From the NCBI GenBank assembly GCA_026018925.1, contig JAKSZU010000271.1, positions 124,001 through 188,000 on the forward strand: a stretch of DNA of 64,000 nt, written 5' to 3'. The notes beneath the pieces are model-generated. The model searched no databases. It was given only the letters and a program-made list of their open reading frames with translations, and was not told the origin of the DNA. The position numbers and the translations under genes were made by a program. Numbering within the stretch: position 1 is the first letter of the stretch; each line of letters begins with the position of its first letter. Positions 23,511-38,200 of this stretch are shown piece after piece. This DNA is from Tupaia tana (taxonomy: Eukaryota > Chordata > Mammalia > Scandentia > Tupaiidae).

Positions 23511-25646
23511 GTAGGTAGCCAGGATCTCCTTGAGGCGGTTTGGTGTTCTTTTTCTCTTGAACCCCCTGCATTCTCTTGTTAACACCTAGCTATCCTTCTC
23601 CCCCCAGAATTTCCGTGCCTCCCAGCAGGCAATAGGCTTTCCTGCAAGCCCATGGCCAGCAAGGAATACTGAGGGAGGGTCCCCTTGACCCACACCCCAC
23701 TTCAAGACCTCCAGGCCCCAGACTCCACCTTCTAGGTAGGTACCCAGGATCTCCTTGAGGCGGTTTTGTGTTTTTTTTTTCTCTTGAACCCCCAGCATTC
23801 CCTTGTTAACACCTAGCTCTCCTTCTCCCCCCAGACTTTCCGTGCCTCCCAGCAGGCAATAGGCTCTCCTGCAAGCCCCTGGCCAGCAAGGGATACTGAG
23901 GGCGGGTCACCTCTGAGCCCCACCCCACTTCCAGACCCCCAGGCCCCATACTCCACCTTCTAGGTAGGTAGCCAGGATCTCCTTGAGGGAGTTTTGTGTT
24001 TTTTTTCTCTTGAACCCCCTGCATTCTCTTGTTAACACCTAGCCCTCCTTCTCCCCCCAGACTTTCCGTGCCTCCCAGCTGGCAAAAGGCTCCCCTGCAA
24101 GCCCCTGGCCAGCAAGGGATACTGAGGGAGGGTCACCTCTGACGCCCACCCCACTTCCAGACCTCCAGGACCCAGACTCCACCTTCTAGGTAGGTAGCCA
24201 GGATCTCCTTGAGGCGGTTTTGTGTTTTTTTTTCTCTTGAACCCCCTGCATTCTCCTGTTAACACCTAGCTCTCCTTATCCCCCCAGACTTTCCGTGCCT
24301 CCCAGCAGGCAATAGGCTCTCCTGCAAGCCCCTGGCCAGCAAGGGATACTTAGGGCGGGTCACCTCTGACTCCCACCCCACTTCCAGACCCCCAGGCCCC
24401 AGACTCCACCTTCTAGGTAGGTAGCCAGGATCTCCTTGAGGCGGTTTGGTGTTTTTTTTCTCTTGAACCCCCTGCATTCTCTTGTTAACACCTAGCTCTC
24501 CTTCTCCCCCCAGACTTTCCGTGCCTCCCAGCAGGCAATAGGCTCTCCTGCAAGCCCCTGGCCAGCGAGGGATACTGACGGAGGGTCACCTCTGACCCCC
24601 ACCCCACTTCCAGACCCCCAGGCCCCAGACTCCACCTTCTAGGTAGGTACCCAGGATCTCCTTGAGGCGGTTTTGTGTTTTTTTTTCTCTTGTACCCCCT
24701 GCATTCTTTTGTTAACACCTAGCTCTCCTTCTCCCCCAGACTTTCCGTGCCTCCCAGCAGGCAATAGGCTCTCCTGCAAGGCCCTGGCCAGCAAGGTATA
24801 CTGAAGGAGGGTCACCTCTGACCCCCACCCCACTTCCAGACCCCCAGGCCCCAGACTCCACCTTCTAGGTAGGTAGCCAGGATCTCCTTGAGGCGGTTTT
24901 GTGTTTTTTTTTTCTCTTGAACCCCCTGCGTTCTCTTGTTAACACCTAGCCCTCCTTCTCCCCCCCAGACTTTCCTTGCCTCCCAGCAGGCAATAGGCTC
25001 TCCTGCAAGCCCCTGGCCAGCAAGGGATACTGACGGAGGGTAACCTCTGACCCCCACACCACATCCATACCCCCAGGACCCAGACTCCACCTTCTAGGCA
25101 GGTAGCCAGGATCTATTTGAGGCGGTTTTGTGTTTTTTTTTCTCTTGAACCCCCTGCATTCTCTCGTTAACACCTAGCTCTCCTTCTCCCCCCAGACTTT
25201 CCGTGCCTCCCAGCAGGCAATAGGCTCTCCTGCAAGCCCCTGGCCAGCAAGGGATACTGAGGGAGGGTCACCCCTGACCCCCACCCCACTTCCAGACCCC
25301 CAGGCCCCAGACTCCACCTTCTAGGTAGGTAGCCAGGATCTCCTTGAGGCGGTTTTGTGTTTTTTTTTCTTGAACCCCCTGCGTTCTCTTGTTAACACCT
25401 AGCTGTCCTTCTCCCCCCAGACTTTCCGTGCCTCCCAGCAGGTAATAGGCTCTCCTGCAAGCCCCTGGCCAGCAAGGGATACTGAGGGAGGGTCACCTCT
25501 GACCCCCACACCACATCCATACCCCCAGGCCCCAGACTCCACCTTCTAGGTAGGTAGCCAGGATCTATTTGAGGCGGTTTTGTGTTTTTTTTCTCTTGAA
25601 CCCCTTGCATTCTCTCGTTAACACCTAGCTCTCCTTCTCCCCCTAG

Positions 25647-26033
25647 ACTTTCCGTGCCTCCCAGCAGGCAATAGGCTCTCCTGCAAGCCCCTGGCCAGCA
25701 AGGGATACTGAGGGAGTGTCACCTCTGACCCCCACCCCACTTCCAGACCCCTAGTCCCCAGACTCCACCTTCTAGATTTTCCGTGCCTCCGAGCATGCAA
25801 TAGGATCTCCTGCAAGCCCCTGGCCAGCAAGGGATACTGAGGGAGTGTCACCTCTGACCCCCACCCCACTTCCAGACCCCTAGTCCCCAGACTCCACCTT
25901 CTAGACTTTCCGTGCCTCCCAGCAGGCAATAGGCTCTCTTGCAAGCCCCGGGCCAGCAAGGGATACAGAGGGAGGGTCACCTCTGACCCCCACCCCACTT
26001 CCAGATCCCCAGGCCCCAGATTCCACCTTCAAG
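25647..26033 (+). repeat. Linker-free run of three cores
   Basis: 387 bp (3 x 129). It follows a linker ending CTAG and ends with the unusual donor context TTCAAG also seen at 21,507. Confidence 0.88.
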
Positions 26034-26355
26034 GTAGGTAGCCAGGATCTTCTTGAGGCGGTTTTGTATTTTTTTCTCTTGAACCCCCTGCATTCTCTTG
26101 TTAACACCTAGCTCACCTTCTCCCCCCAGACTTTCCTTGCCTCCCAGCAGGCTATAGGCTCTCCTGCAAGCCCCTGGCCAGCAAGGGATACTGAGGGAGG
26201 GTCACCTCTGATCCCCAGCCCACTTCCAGACCCCCAGGCCCCAGACTCCACCTTCTAGGTAGGTAGCCAGGATCTCCTTGAGGCGGTTTTTTGTTTTTAT
26301 TCTCTTGAACCCCCTGCATTCTCTTGTTAACACCTAGCTCTCCTTCTCCCCCCAG

Positions 26356-26742
26356 ACTTTCCGAGCCTCCCAGCAGGCAATAGGCTCTCCTGCAAGCTCC
26401 TGGCCAGCAAGGGATACTGTGGGAGTGTCACCTCTGACCCCCACCCCACTTCCAGACCCCCAGGCCCCAGACTCCACCTTCTAGACTTTCCGTGCCTCCC
26501 AACAGGCAATAGGCTCTCCTGCAAGCCCCTGGCCAGCAAGGGATACTGAGGGAGGGTCACCTCTGACCCCCACCCCACTTCCAGACCCCCAGGCCCCAGA
26601 CTCCACCTTCTAGACTTTCCGTGCCTCCCAGCAGGCAATAGGCTCTCCTGCAAGTCCCTGGCCAGCAAGGGATACTGAGGGAGGGTCACCTCTGACCCCC
26701 ACCCCACTTCCAGACCCCCAGGACCCAGACTCCACCTTCTAG
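26356..26742 (+). repeat. Linker-free run of three cores
   Basis: 387 bp (3 x 129). The following linker starts ATAGTTAG instead of GTAGGTAG. Confidence 0.88.
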
Positions 26743-27066
26743 ATAGTTAGCCAGGATCCCCTTGAGGGGGTTTTGTGTTTTTTTTCTCTTGAACCGCCTG
26801 CATTCTCTTGTTAACATCTAGCTCTCCTTCTCCCCCCAGACTTTCCATGCCTCCCAGCAGGCAATAGGCTCTCCTGCAAGCCCCTGGCCAGCAAGGGATA
26901 CTGAGGGAGGGTCACCTCTGACCCCAACCCCACTTCCAGACCCCCAAGCCCCAGACTCCACCTTCTAGGTAGGTAGCCAGGATCTCCTTGAGGCGGTTTT
27001 GTGTTTTTTTTTCTCTTGAACCCCCTGAATTTTCTTGTTAACACCTAGCTCTCCTTCTCCCCCCAG

Positions 27067-27711
27067 AATTTCCATGCCTCCCCGCAGGCAATAGGCTCTC
27101 CTGCAAGCCCCTGGCCAGCAAGGGATACTGAGGGAGTGTCACCTCTGACCCCCACCCCACTTCCAGACCCCTAGGCCCCAGACTCCACCTTCTAGACTTT
27201 CCGTGCCTCTCAGCATGCAATAGGCTCTCCTGCAAGCCCCTGGCCAGCAAGGGATACTGATTGAGGGTCACCTCTGACCCCCACCCCACTTCCAGAACCC
27301 CAGGCCCCAGGCTCCACCTTCTAGATTTTCCGTGCCTCCCAGCAGGCAATAGACTCTCCTGCTAGCCCCTGGCCAGCAGGGAATACTGAGGGAGGGTCAC
27401 CTCTGACCCCCACCCCACTTCCAAACCCCCAGGCCCCAGATTCCAAATTGTAGATATTCCGTGCCTCCCATTAGGCAGGAGGCTCTCCTGCAAGCCCCTG
27501 GCCAGCAAGGGATACTGATGGAGGGTCACCTCTGACCCCCACCCCACTTCCAGACCCCCAGGCCCCAGACTCCACCTTCTAGACTTTCCGTGCCACCCAG
27601 CAGGCAATAGGCTCTCTTGCAAGCCCTTGGCCAGCAAGGGATACTGAGGGAGGGTCACCTCTGACTCCCACCCCACTTCCAGACCCCCAGGCCCAAGACT
27701 CCACCACCTAG
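27067..27711 (+). repeat. Linker-free run of five cores
   Basis: 645 bp (5 x 129). It is duplicated at 32,331-32,974, about 5.26 kb away, with shared variants such as TGTAGATATTCC and CATTAGGCAGGAGG. Confidence 0.9.
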
Positions 27712-28484
27712 GTAGGTAGCCAGGATCTCCTTGAGGCGGTTTGGTGTTCTTTTTCTCTTTAACCCCCTGCATTCTCTTGTTAACACCTAGCTCTCCTTCT
27801 CCCCCCAGTCTTTCCATGCCTCCCAGCAGGCAATAGGGTCTCCTGCAAGCTCCTGGCCAGCAAGGGATACTGAGGGAGGGTCACCTCTGACACCCACCAC
27901 ACTTCCAGACCCTCAGGCCCCAGACTCCACCTTCTAGGTAGGTAGCCAGGATCTCCTTGAGGCGGTTTGGTGTTCTTTTTCTCTTGAACCCCCTGCATTC
28001 TCTTGTTAACACCTAGCTCTCCTTCTCCCCACAGACTTTCCGTGCCTCCCAGCAGGCAATAGGCTCTCCTGCAAGCCCCTGGCCAGCAAGGGATACTGAG
28101 GGAGGGTCACCTCTGACCCCCACCACACTTCCAGACCACCAGGCCCCAGACTCCACCTTCTAGGTTGGTAGCCAGGATCTCCTTGAGGCGGTTTTGCGTT
28201 TTTTTTCTCTTGAACCCCCTGCATTCTCTTGTTAACACTTAGCTCTCCTTCTCCCCCCAGACTTTCCATGCCTCCCAGCACGCAATAGGCTCTCCTGCAA
28301 GCCCTGGCCAGCAAGGGATACTGAGGAAGGGTCACCTCTGACCCCCACACCACTTCCAGACCCCCAGGCCTCAGACTCCACCTTCTAGATAGGTAGCCAG
28401 GATCTCCTTGAGGCGGTTTTGTGTTTTTTTTCTCATGAACCCCCTGCATTCTCTTGTTAACCCCTAGCTCTCCTTCTCCCCCAG

Positions 28485-29517
28485 ATTTTCTGTGCCTCCC
28501 AGAAGGCAATAGGCTCTCCTGCAAGCCCCTGGCCAGCAAGGGATACTGACGGAGGGTCACCTCTGACCCCCACCCCACTTCCAGACCCCCAGGCCCCAGA
28601 CTCCACCTTCTAGACTTTCCCTGCCTCCCTGCAGGCAATAGGCTCTCCTGCAAGCCCCTGGCCAGCCAGGGATACTGAGGGAGGGTCACCTCTGACCCCC
28701 ACCCCACTTCCAGACCCCCAGGCCCCAGACTCCACTTTCTAGACTTTCCTTGCCTCCCAGCAGGCAATAGGCTCTCCTGCAAGCCCTTGGCCAGCAAGGG
28801 ATACTGAGGGAGGGTCACCTCTGACCCCCACTCCACTTCCAGGCCCCCAGGCCGCAGACTCCACCTTCTAGACTTTCCGTGCCTCCCAGCAGGCAATAGG
28901 CTCTCGTGCAAGCCCCTGGCCAGCAAGGGATACTGAGGGGGGGGTCACCTCTGACCCCCACCCCACTTCCAGACCCTAAGGCCCCAGACTCCACCTTCTA
29001 GACTTTCCGTGCCTCCGAGCATGCAATAGGATCTCCTGCAAGCACCTGGCCAGCAAGGGATACTGATTGAGGGTCACCTCTGACCCCCACCCCACTTCCA
29101 GAACCCCAGGCCACAGACTCCACCTTCTAGACTTTCCGTGCCTCCCAGCAGGAAATAGGCTCTCGTGCAAGTCCCTGGCCAGCAGGGAATACTGAGGAAG
29201 GGTCACCTCTGACCCCCACCCCATTTCCAGACCCCCAGGCCCCAGACTCCACCTTGTAGACTTTCCGTGCCTCCCAGCAGGCAGTAGGCTCTCCTGCAAG
29301 CCCCTGGTCAGCAAGGGATACTGACGGAGGGTCACCTCTGACCCCCACCCCACTTCCAGAACCCCAGGCCCCAGACTCCACCTTCTAGACTTTCCATGCC
29401 TCCCAGCACGCAATAGGCTCTCCTGCAAGCCCTTGGCCAGCAAGGGATACTGAGGGAGGGTCACCTCTGACCCCCACACCACTTCCAGACCCCCAGGCCC
29501 AAGACTCCACCATCTAG
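28485..29517 (+). repeat. Linker-free run of eight cores
   Basis: 1,033 bp (8 x 129 + 1). It is a near copy of 22,477-23,510. Confidence 0.9.
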
Positions 29518-32330
29518 GTAGGTAGCCAGGATCTCCTTGAGGCGGTTTGGTGTTCTTTTTCTCTTGAACCCCCTGCATTCTCTTGTTAACACCTAGCTAT
29601 CCTTCTCCCCCCAGAATTTCCGTGCCTCCCAGCAGGCAATAGGCTCTCCTGCAAGCCCATGGCCAGCAATGAATACTGAGGGAGGGTCCCCTTGACCCAC
29701 ACCCCACTTCCAGACCTCCAGGCCTCAGACTCCACCTTCTAGGTAGGTACCCAGGATCTCCTTGAGGTGGTTTGGTGTTCTTTTTCTCTTGAACCCCCTG
29801 CATTCTCTTGTTAACACCTAGCTCTCCTTCTCCCCCCAGACTTTCCGTGCCTCCCAGCAGGCAATAGACTCTCCTGCAAGCCCCTGGCCAGCAAGGGATA
29901 CTGAGGGAGGGTCACCTCTGAGCCCCACCCCACTTCCAGACCCCCAGGCCCCAGACTCCACCTTCTAGGTAGGTAGCCAGGATCTCCTTGAGGGAGTTTT
30001 GTGTTTTTTTTCTCTTGAACCCCCTGCATTCTCTTGTTAACACCTAGCCCTCCTTCTCCCCCCAGACTTTCCTTGCCTCCCAGCAGGCAAAAGGCTCTCC
30101 TGCAAGCCCCTGGCCAGCAAGGGATACTGAGGGAGGGTCACCTCTGACCCCCACCCCACTTCCAGACCCCCAGGCCCCAGACTCCACCTTCTAGGTAGGT
30201 AGCCAGGATCTCCTTGAGGTGGTTTTGTGTTTTTTTTTTTCTGTTGAACCCCCTGCATTCTCTTGTTAACACCTAGCTCTCCTTAACCCCCCAGACTTTC
30301 CGTGCCTCCCAGCAGGCAATAGGCTCTCCTGCAAGCCCCTGGCCAGCAAGGGATACTGAGGGCGGGTCACCTCTGACTCCCACCCCACTTCCAGACCCCC
30401 AGGCCCCAGACTCCACCTTCTAGGTAGGTAGCCAGGATCTCCTTGAGGCGGTTTTGTGTTTTTTTTTCTCTTGAACCCCCTGCATTCTTTTGTTAACACC
30501 TAGCTCTCCTTCTCCCCCCAGACTTTCCGTGCCTCCCAGCAGGCAATAGGCTCTCCTGCAAGCCCCTGGCCAGCAAGGGATACGGAGAGAGGGTCACCTC
30601 TGACGCCCACCCCACTTCCAGACCTCCAGGACCCAGACTCCACCTTCTAGGTAGGTAGCCAGGATCTCCTTGAGGCGGTTTTGTGTTTTTTTTCTCTTGA
30701 ACCCCCTGCATTCTCTTGTTAACACCTAGCTCTCCTTCTCCCCCCAGACTTTCCGTGCCTCCCAGCAGGCAATAGGCTCTCCTGGAAGCCCCTGGCCAGC
30801 AAGGGATACTAAGGGAGGGTCACGTCTGACCCCCACCCCACTTCCAGACCCCCAGGCCCCAGACTCCACCTTGTAGGTAGGTAGCCAGGATCTCCTTGAG
30901 GCGGTTTTGTGTTTTTTTTCTCTTGAACCCCCTGCATTCTCTTGTTAACACCTAGCTCTCCTTCTCCCCCCAGACTTTCCGTGCCTCCCAGCAGGCAATA
31001 GGCTCTCCTGCAAGGCCCTGGCCAGCAAGGGATACTGAGGGAGGGTCACCTCTGACCCCCACCCCACTTTCAGACCCCCAGGCCCCAGACTCCACCTTCT
31101 AGGTAGGTAGCCAGGATCTCCTTGAGGCGGTTTTGTGTTTTTTTTCTCTTGAACCCTCTGCATTCTCTTGTTAACACCTAGCTCTCCTTCTCCCCCCAGA
31201 CTTTCCGTGCCTCCCAGCAGGCAATAGGCTCTCCTGCAAGCCCCTGGGCAGCAAGGGATACTGACGGAGGGTCACCTCTGACCCCACCGCACTTCCAGAC
31301 CCCCAGGCCCCAGACTCCACCTTCTAGGTAGGTACCCAGGATCTCCTTGAGGCGGTTTTGTGTTTTTTTTTCTCTTGAACCCCCTGCATTCTCTTGTTAA
31401 CACCTAGCTCTCCTTCTCCCCCAGACTTTCCATGCCTCCCAGCAGGCAATAGGCTCTCCTGCAAGCCCCTGGCCAGCAAGGTATACTGAAGGAGGGTCAC
31501 CTCTGACCCCCACCCCACTTCCAGACCCCCAGGCCCCAGACTCCACCTTCTAGGTAGGTAGCCAGGATCTCCTTGAGGCGGTTTTGTGTTTTTTTTTTCT
31601 TGAACCCCCTGCGTTCTCTTGTTAACACCTAGCTCTCCTTCTCCCCCCAGACTTTCCGTGCCTCCCAGCAGGTAATAGGCTCTCCTGCAAGCCCCTGGGC
31701 AGCAAGGGATACTGAGGGAGGGTCACCTCTGACCCCCACACCACATCCATACCCCCAGGCCCCAGACTCCACCTTCTAGGTAGGTAGCCAGGATCTATTT
31801 GAGGCGGTTTTGTGTTTTTTTTCTCTTGAACCCCTTGCATTCTCTCGTTAACACCTAGCTCTCCTTCTCCCCCTAGACTTTCCGTGCCTCTCAGCAGGCA
31901 ATAGGCTCTCCTGCAAGCCCCTGGCCAGCAAGGGATACTGAGGGAGGGTCACCTCTGACCCCCACCCCACTTCCAGACCCCCAGGCCCCAGACTCCACCT
32001 TCTAGATAGGTAGCCAGGATCCCCTTGAGGGGGTTTTGTGTTTTTTTTCTCTTGAACCCCCTGCATTCTCTTGTTAACATCTAGCTCTCCTTCTCCCCCC
32101 AGACTTTCCATGCCTCCCAGCAGGCAATAGGCTCTCCTGCAAGCCCCTGGCCAGCAAGGGATACTGAGGGAGGGTCACCTCTGACCCCAACCCCACTTCC
32201 AGACCCCCAGGCCCCAGACTCCACCTTCTAGGTAGGTAGCCAGGATCTCCTTGAGGCGGTTTTGTGTTTTTTTTTTCTCTTGAACCCCCTGAATTTTCTT
32301 GTTAACACCTAGCTCTCCTTCTCCCCCCAG

Positions 32331-32974
32331 AATTTTCATGCTTCCCAGCAGTCAATAGGCTCTCCTGCAAGCCCCTGGCCAGCAATGGATACTGAGGGAG
32401 TGTCACCTCTGACCCCCACCCCACTTCCAGACCCCTAGGCCCCAGACTCCACCTTCTAGACTTTCCGTGCCTCCCAGCATGCAATAGGCTCTCCTGCAAG
32501 CCCCTGGCCAGCAAGGGATACTGATTGAGGGTCACCTCTGACCCCCACCCCACTTCCAGAACCCCAGGCCCCAGGCTCCACCTTCTAGATTTTCCGTGCC
32601 TCCCAGCAGGCAATAGACTCTCCTGCAAGCCCCTGGCCAGCAGGGAATACTGAGGGAGGGTCACCTCTGACCCCCACCACACTTCCAAACCCCCAGGCCC
32701 CAGATTCCAACTTGTAGATATTCCGTGCCTCCCATTAGGCAGGAGGCTCTCCTGCAAGCCGCTGGCCAGCAAGGGATACTGATGGAGGGTCACCTCTGAC
32801 TCCCACCCCACTTCCAGACCCCCAGGCCCCAGACTCCACCTTCTAGACTTTCCGTGCCACCCAGCAGGCAATAGGCTCTCTTGCAAGCCCTTGGCCAGCA
32901 AGGGATACTGAGGGAGGGTCACCTCTGACTCCCACCCCACTTCCAGACCCCCAGGCCCAAGACTCCACCACCTA
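32331..32974 (+). repeat. Linker-free run of five cores
   Basis: 644 bp (5 x 129 - 1). It is a near copy of 27,067-27,711. Confidence 0.9.
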
Positions 32975-34200
32975 GGTAGGTAGCCAGGATCTCCTTGAGG
33001 CGGTTTGGTGTTCTTTTTCTCTTTAACCCCCTGCATTCTCTAGTTAACACCTAGCTCTCCTTCTCCCCCCAGTCTTTCCATGCCTCCCAGCAGGCAATAG
33101 GGTCTCCTGCAAGGCCCTGGCCAGCAAGGGATACTGAGGGAGGGTCACCTCTGACACCCACCACACTTCCAGACCCTCAGGCCCCAGACTCCACCTTCTA
33201 GGTAGGTAGCCAGGATCTCCTTGAGGCGGTTTGGTGTTCTTTTTCTCTTGAACCCCCTGCATTCTCTTGTTAACACCTAGCTCTCCTTCTCCCCACAGAC
33301 TTTCCGTGCCTCCCAGCAGGCAATAGGCTCTCCTGCAAGCCCCTGGCCAGCAAGGGATACTGAGGGAGGGTCACCTCTGACCCCCACCACACTTCCAGAC
33401 CACCAGGCCCCAGACTCCACCTTCTAGGTTGGTAGCCAGGATCTCCTTGAGGCGGTTTTGTGTTTTTTTTCTCTTGAACCCCCTGCATTCTCTTGTTAAC
33501 ACTTAGCTCTCCTTCTCCCCCCAGACTTTCCATGCCTCCCAGCACGCAATAGGCTCTCCTGCAAGCCCTGGCCAGCAAGGGATACTGAGGGAGGGTCACC
33601 TCTGACCCCCACACCACTTCCAGACCCCCAGGCCTCAGACTCCACCTTCTAGATAGGTAGCCAGGATCTCCTTGAGGCGGTTTTGTGTTTTTTTTCTCAT
33701 GAACCCCCTGCATTCTCTTGTTAACACCTAGCTCTCCTTCTACCCCCAGAATTTCCGTGCCTCCCACCAGGCAATAGGCTCTCCTGCAAGCCCCTGGCCA
33801 GCAAGGGTTACTGTGGGAGGGTCACCTCTGACCCCCACCCCACTTCCAGACCCCCAGGCCCCAACTCCACCTTCTAGGTAGGTAGCCAGGATCTCCTTGA
33901 GGCGGTTTTGTGTTTTTTTTCTCTTGAAGCCCCTGCATTCTCTCGTTAACACCTAGCTCTCCTTCTCCCCCAGACTTTCCGTGCCTCCCAGCAGGCAATA
34001 GGCTCTCCTGCAAGCCCCTGGCCAGCAAGGGATACTGAGGGAGGGTCACCTCTGACCCCCACCCCACTTCCAGACCCCCAGGCCCCATACTCCACCTTCT
34101 AGGTAGGTAGCCAGGATCTCCTTGAGGCGGTTTTGTGTTTTTTTTTCTCTTGAACCCCCTGCATTCTTTTGTTAACACCTAGCTCTCCTTCTACCCCTAG

Positions 34201-34458
34201 ACTTTCCGTGCCTCCTAGCAGGCAATAGGCTCTCCTGCAAGCCCCTGGCCAGCAAGGGTTACTGAGAGAGGGTCACCTCTGACGCCCACCCCACTTCCAG
34301 ACCCCCAGGCCCCAGACTCCACCTTCTAGACTTTCCGTGCCTCCCAGCAGGCAATAGGTTCTCCTACAAGCCCCTGGCCAGCAAGGGATACTGAGGTAGG
34401 GTCACCTCTTACCCCCACCCCACTTCCAGACCCCCTGGCACCCGACTCCACCTTCTAG
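34201..34458 (+). repeat. Linker-free pair of cores
   Basis: 258 bp (2 x 129). It is duplicated at 37,943-38,200, about 3.74 kb away, within a larger repeated block that also covers 34,939-35,136 and 38,682-38,879. Confidence 0.88.
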
Positions 34459-37400
34459 GTAGGTAGCCAAGATCTCCTTGAGGTGGTTTTGTGTTTTATT
34501 TCTCTTGAACCCCCTGCATTCTCTTGTTAACACCTAGCTCTCCTTATCCCCCCAGACTTTCCGTGCCTCCCAGCAGGCAATAGGCTCTCCTGCAAGCCCC
34601 TGGCCAGCAAGGGATACTGAGGGAGGGTCACCTCTGACCCCACCCCACTTCCAGACCCCCAGGCCCCAGACTCCACCTTCTAGGTAGGTAGCCAGGATCT
34701 CCTTGAGGCGGATTTGTGTTTCTTTTTCTCTTGAACCCCCTGCATTCTCTTGTTAACACCTAGCTCTCCTTCTCCCCCAGACTTTCCATGCCTCCCAGCA
34801 GGCAATAGGCTCTCCTGCAAGCCCCTGGCCAGCTAGGGATACTGAGGGAGGATCACCTCTGACCCCACCCCACTTCCAGACCCCCAGGCCCCAGACTCCA
34901 CCTTCTAGGTAGGTAGCCCGTATCGCCTTGAGGCGGTTTTGTGTTTTTTTCTCTTGAACCCCCTGCGTTCTCTTGTTAACACCTTGCTCTCCTTCTCCCC
35001 CCAGACTTTCCGTTCCTCCCAGCAGGCAATAGGCTCTCCTGCAAGCCCCTGGGCAGCAAGGGATACTGACGGAGGGTCACCTCTGACCCTCACTCACTTC
35101 CAGACCCCCAGGCCCCAGACTCCACCTTCTAGGTAGGTAGCCAGGATCTCCTTGAGGCGGTTTTCTGTTTTTTTTTCTCTTGAACCCCCTGCATTCTCTT
35201 GTTAACACCTAGCTCTCCTTCTACCCCAGGCTTTCCGTGTCTTCCAGCAGGCAATAGGCTCTCCTGCAAGCCCCTGGCCAGCAAGGGATACTGAGGGAGG
35301 GTCACCTCTGACCCCCACCCCATTTCCAGACCCCCAGGGCCCAGAGTCCACCTTCTAGGTAGGTAGCCAGTATCTCCTTGAGGCGGTTTTGTGTTTTTTT
35401 TTTCTCTTGAACCCCTTGCATTCTCTTGTTAACACCTAGCTCTCCTTCTCCCCCCAGACTTTCCGTGCCTCCCAGCAGGCAATAGGCTCTCCTGCAAGCC
35501 CCTCGCTAGCAAGGGATACTGAGGGAGGGTCACCTCTGACCCCCACCCCACTTCCAGACCCCAGGCCCCAGAGTCCACCTTCTAGGTATGTAGCCGGGAT
35601 CTCCTTGAGGCGGTTTTGGGTATTTTTTCTCTTGAACCCCCTGCGTTCTCTTGTTAACACCTAGCTCTCCTTCTCCCCCCAGACTTTCCGTGCCTCCCAG
35701 CAGGCAATAGGGTCTCCTGCAAGCCCCTGGCCAGCGAGGGATACTGAGGGAGGGTCACCTCTGACCCCCACCCCACTTCCAGACCCCCAGGCCCCAGACT
35801 CCACCTTCTATGTAGGTAGCCAGGATCTCCTTTAGGCGGTTTTGTGTTTTATTTCTCTTGAACCCTCTGCATTCTCTTGTTATCACCTAGCTCTCCTTCT
35901 CCCCACAGACTTTACGTGCCTCCCAGCAGGCAATAGGCTCTCCTGCAAGCCCCTCGCTAGCAACGGATACTGAGGGAGGGTCACCTCTGACCCCCACCCC
36001 ACTTCCAGATCCCCAGGCCCCAGACTCCACCTTCTAGTTAGGTAGCCACGATCTCCTTGAGCCGGTTTTGTGTTTTTTTTCTCTTGAACCCCCTGCATTC
36101 TCTTGTTAACACCTAGCTCTCCTTGTCCCCCCAGACTTTCCGTGCCTCCCAGCAGGCAATAGGCTCTCCTGCAAGCCCCTGTCCAGCAAGGGATACTGAG
36201 GGAGGGTCACCTCTGACCCCAACCCCACTTCCAGACCCCCAGGCCCCAGACTCCACCTTCTAGGTAGGTAGCCAGGATCTCTGTGATGCGGTTTTGGGTT
36301 TTTTTTCTCTTGAACCCCCTGCATTCTCTTGTTAACACCTAGCTATCCTTCTCCCCCCAGACTTTCCGTGCTTCCCAGCAGGCAATAGGCTCTCCTGCAA
36401 GCCCCTGGCCGGCAAGGGATACAGACGGAGGGTCACCTCTGACCCCACCCCACTTCCAGACCCCCAGGGCCCAGACTCCACCTTCTAGGTAGGTAGCCAG
36501 GATCTCCTTGAGGCGGTTTTGTGTTTTTTTTTTTTCTCTTGAACCCCCTGCATTTTCTTGTTAACACCTAGCTCTCCTTCTCCCCCAGACTTTCCGTGCC
36601 TCCCAGCAGGCAATAGGCTCTCCTGCAAGCCCCTGGCCAGCAAGGGATACTGAGGGAGGGTAACCTCTGAGACCCACCCCACTTCCAGACCCCCAGGCCC
36701 CAGACTCCACCTTCTAGTTAGGTAGCCCGGATCTCCTTGAGGCGGTTTTGTGTTTTTTTCTCTTGAACCCCCTGCGTTCTCTTGTTAACACCTAGCTCTC
36801 CTTCTCCCCCCAGACTTTCCGTGCCTCCCAGCAGGCAATAGGCTCTCCTGCAAGCCCCTGGCCAGCAAGGGATACTGAGGGAGGGTCACCTCTGACCCCC
36901 ACCCCACTTTCAGACCCACAGGCCACAGACTCCACCTTCTAGGTAGGTAGCCAGGATCTCCTTGAGGCGGTTTTGTGTTTTTTTTCTCTTGAACCCCCTG
37001 CGTTCTCTTCTTAACACCTAGCTCTCCTTCTCCCCCCAGACTTTCCGTGCCTCCCAGCAGGCAATAGGCTCTCCTGCAAGCCCCTGGCCAGCAAGGGATA
37101 CTGACGGAGTGTCACCTCTGACCCCACCCCACTTCCAGACCCACAGGCCCCAGACTCCACCTTCTAGTTAGGTAGCCAGGATCTCCATGAGGCGGTTTTG
37201 TGTTTTTTTTTCTCTTGAACCACCTGCATTCTCTTGTTAACACCTAGCTCTCCTTCTCCCCCAGACTTTCCATGCCTCCCAGCAGGCAATAGGCTCTCCT
37301 GCAAGCCCCTGGCCAGCAAGGGATACTGAGGGAGGGTCACCTCTGACCCCCACCCCACTTCCAGACACCTAGGCCCCAGACTCCACCTTCTAGGTAGGTA

Positions 37401-37942
37401 GCCCGGATCTCCTTGAGGCGGTTTTGTGTTTTTTTCTCTTGAACCCCCTGCGTTCTCTTCTTAATACCTAGCTCTCCTTCTCCGCCCAGACTTTCCGTGC
37501 CTCCCAGCAGGCAATAGGCTCTCCTGCAAGCCCCTGGCCAGCAAGAGATACTGACGAAGGGTCACCTCTGATCCCCACTCACTTCCAGACCCCCAGGCCC
37601 CAGACTCCACCTTCTAGGTAGGTAGCCAGGATCTCCTTGAGGCGGTTTTGTGTTTTTTTTTCTCTTGAACCCCCTGCATTCTCTTGTTAACACCTAGCTC
37701 TCCTTCTCCCCCCAGACTTTCCATGCCTCCCAGCAGGCAATAGGCTCTCCTGCAAGCCCCTGGCCAGCAAGGGATACTGAGGGAGGGTCACCTCTGACCC
37801 CCACCCCACTTCCAGACCCCCAGGCCCCATACTCCACCTTCTAGGTAGGTAGCCAGGATCTCCTTGAGGCGGTTTTGTGTTTTTTTTTCTCTTGAACCCC
37901 CTGCATTCTTTTGTTAACACCTAGCTCTCCTTCTCCCCCCAG

Positions 37943-38200
37943 ACTTTCCGTGCCTCCTAGCAGGCAATAGGCTCTCCTGCAAGCCCCTGGCCAGCAAGGG
38001 TTACTGAGAGAGGGTCACCTCTGACGCCCACCCCACTTCCAGACCCCCAGGCCCCAGACTCCACCTTCTAGAGTTTCCGTGCCTCCCAGCAGGCAATAGG
38101 CTCTCCTGCAAGCCCCTGGCCAGCAAGGGATACGGAGGGAGGGTCACCTCTGACCCCCACCCCACTTCCAGACCCCCTGGCACCAGACTCCACCTTCTAG
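37943..38200 (+). repeat. Linker-free pair of cores
   Basis: 258 bp (2 x 129), a near copy of 34,201-34,458. From here to the array end every unit carries the linker. Confidence 0.88.
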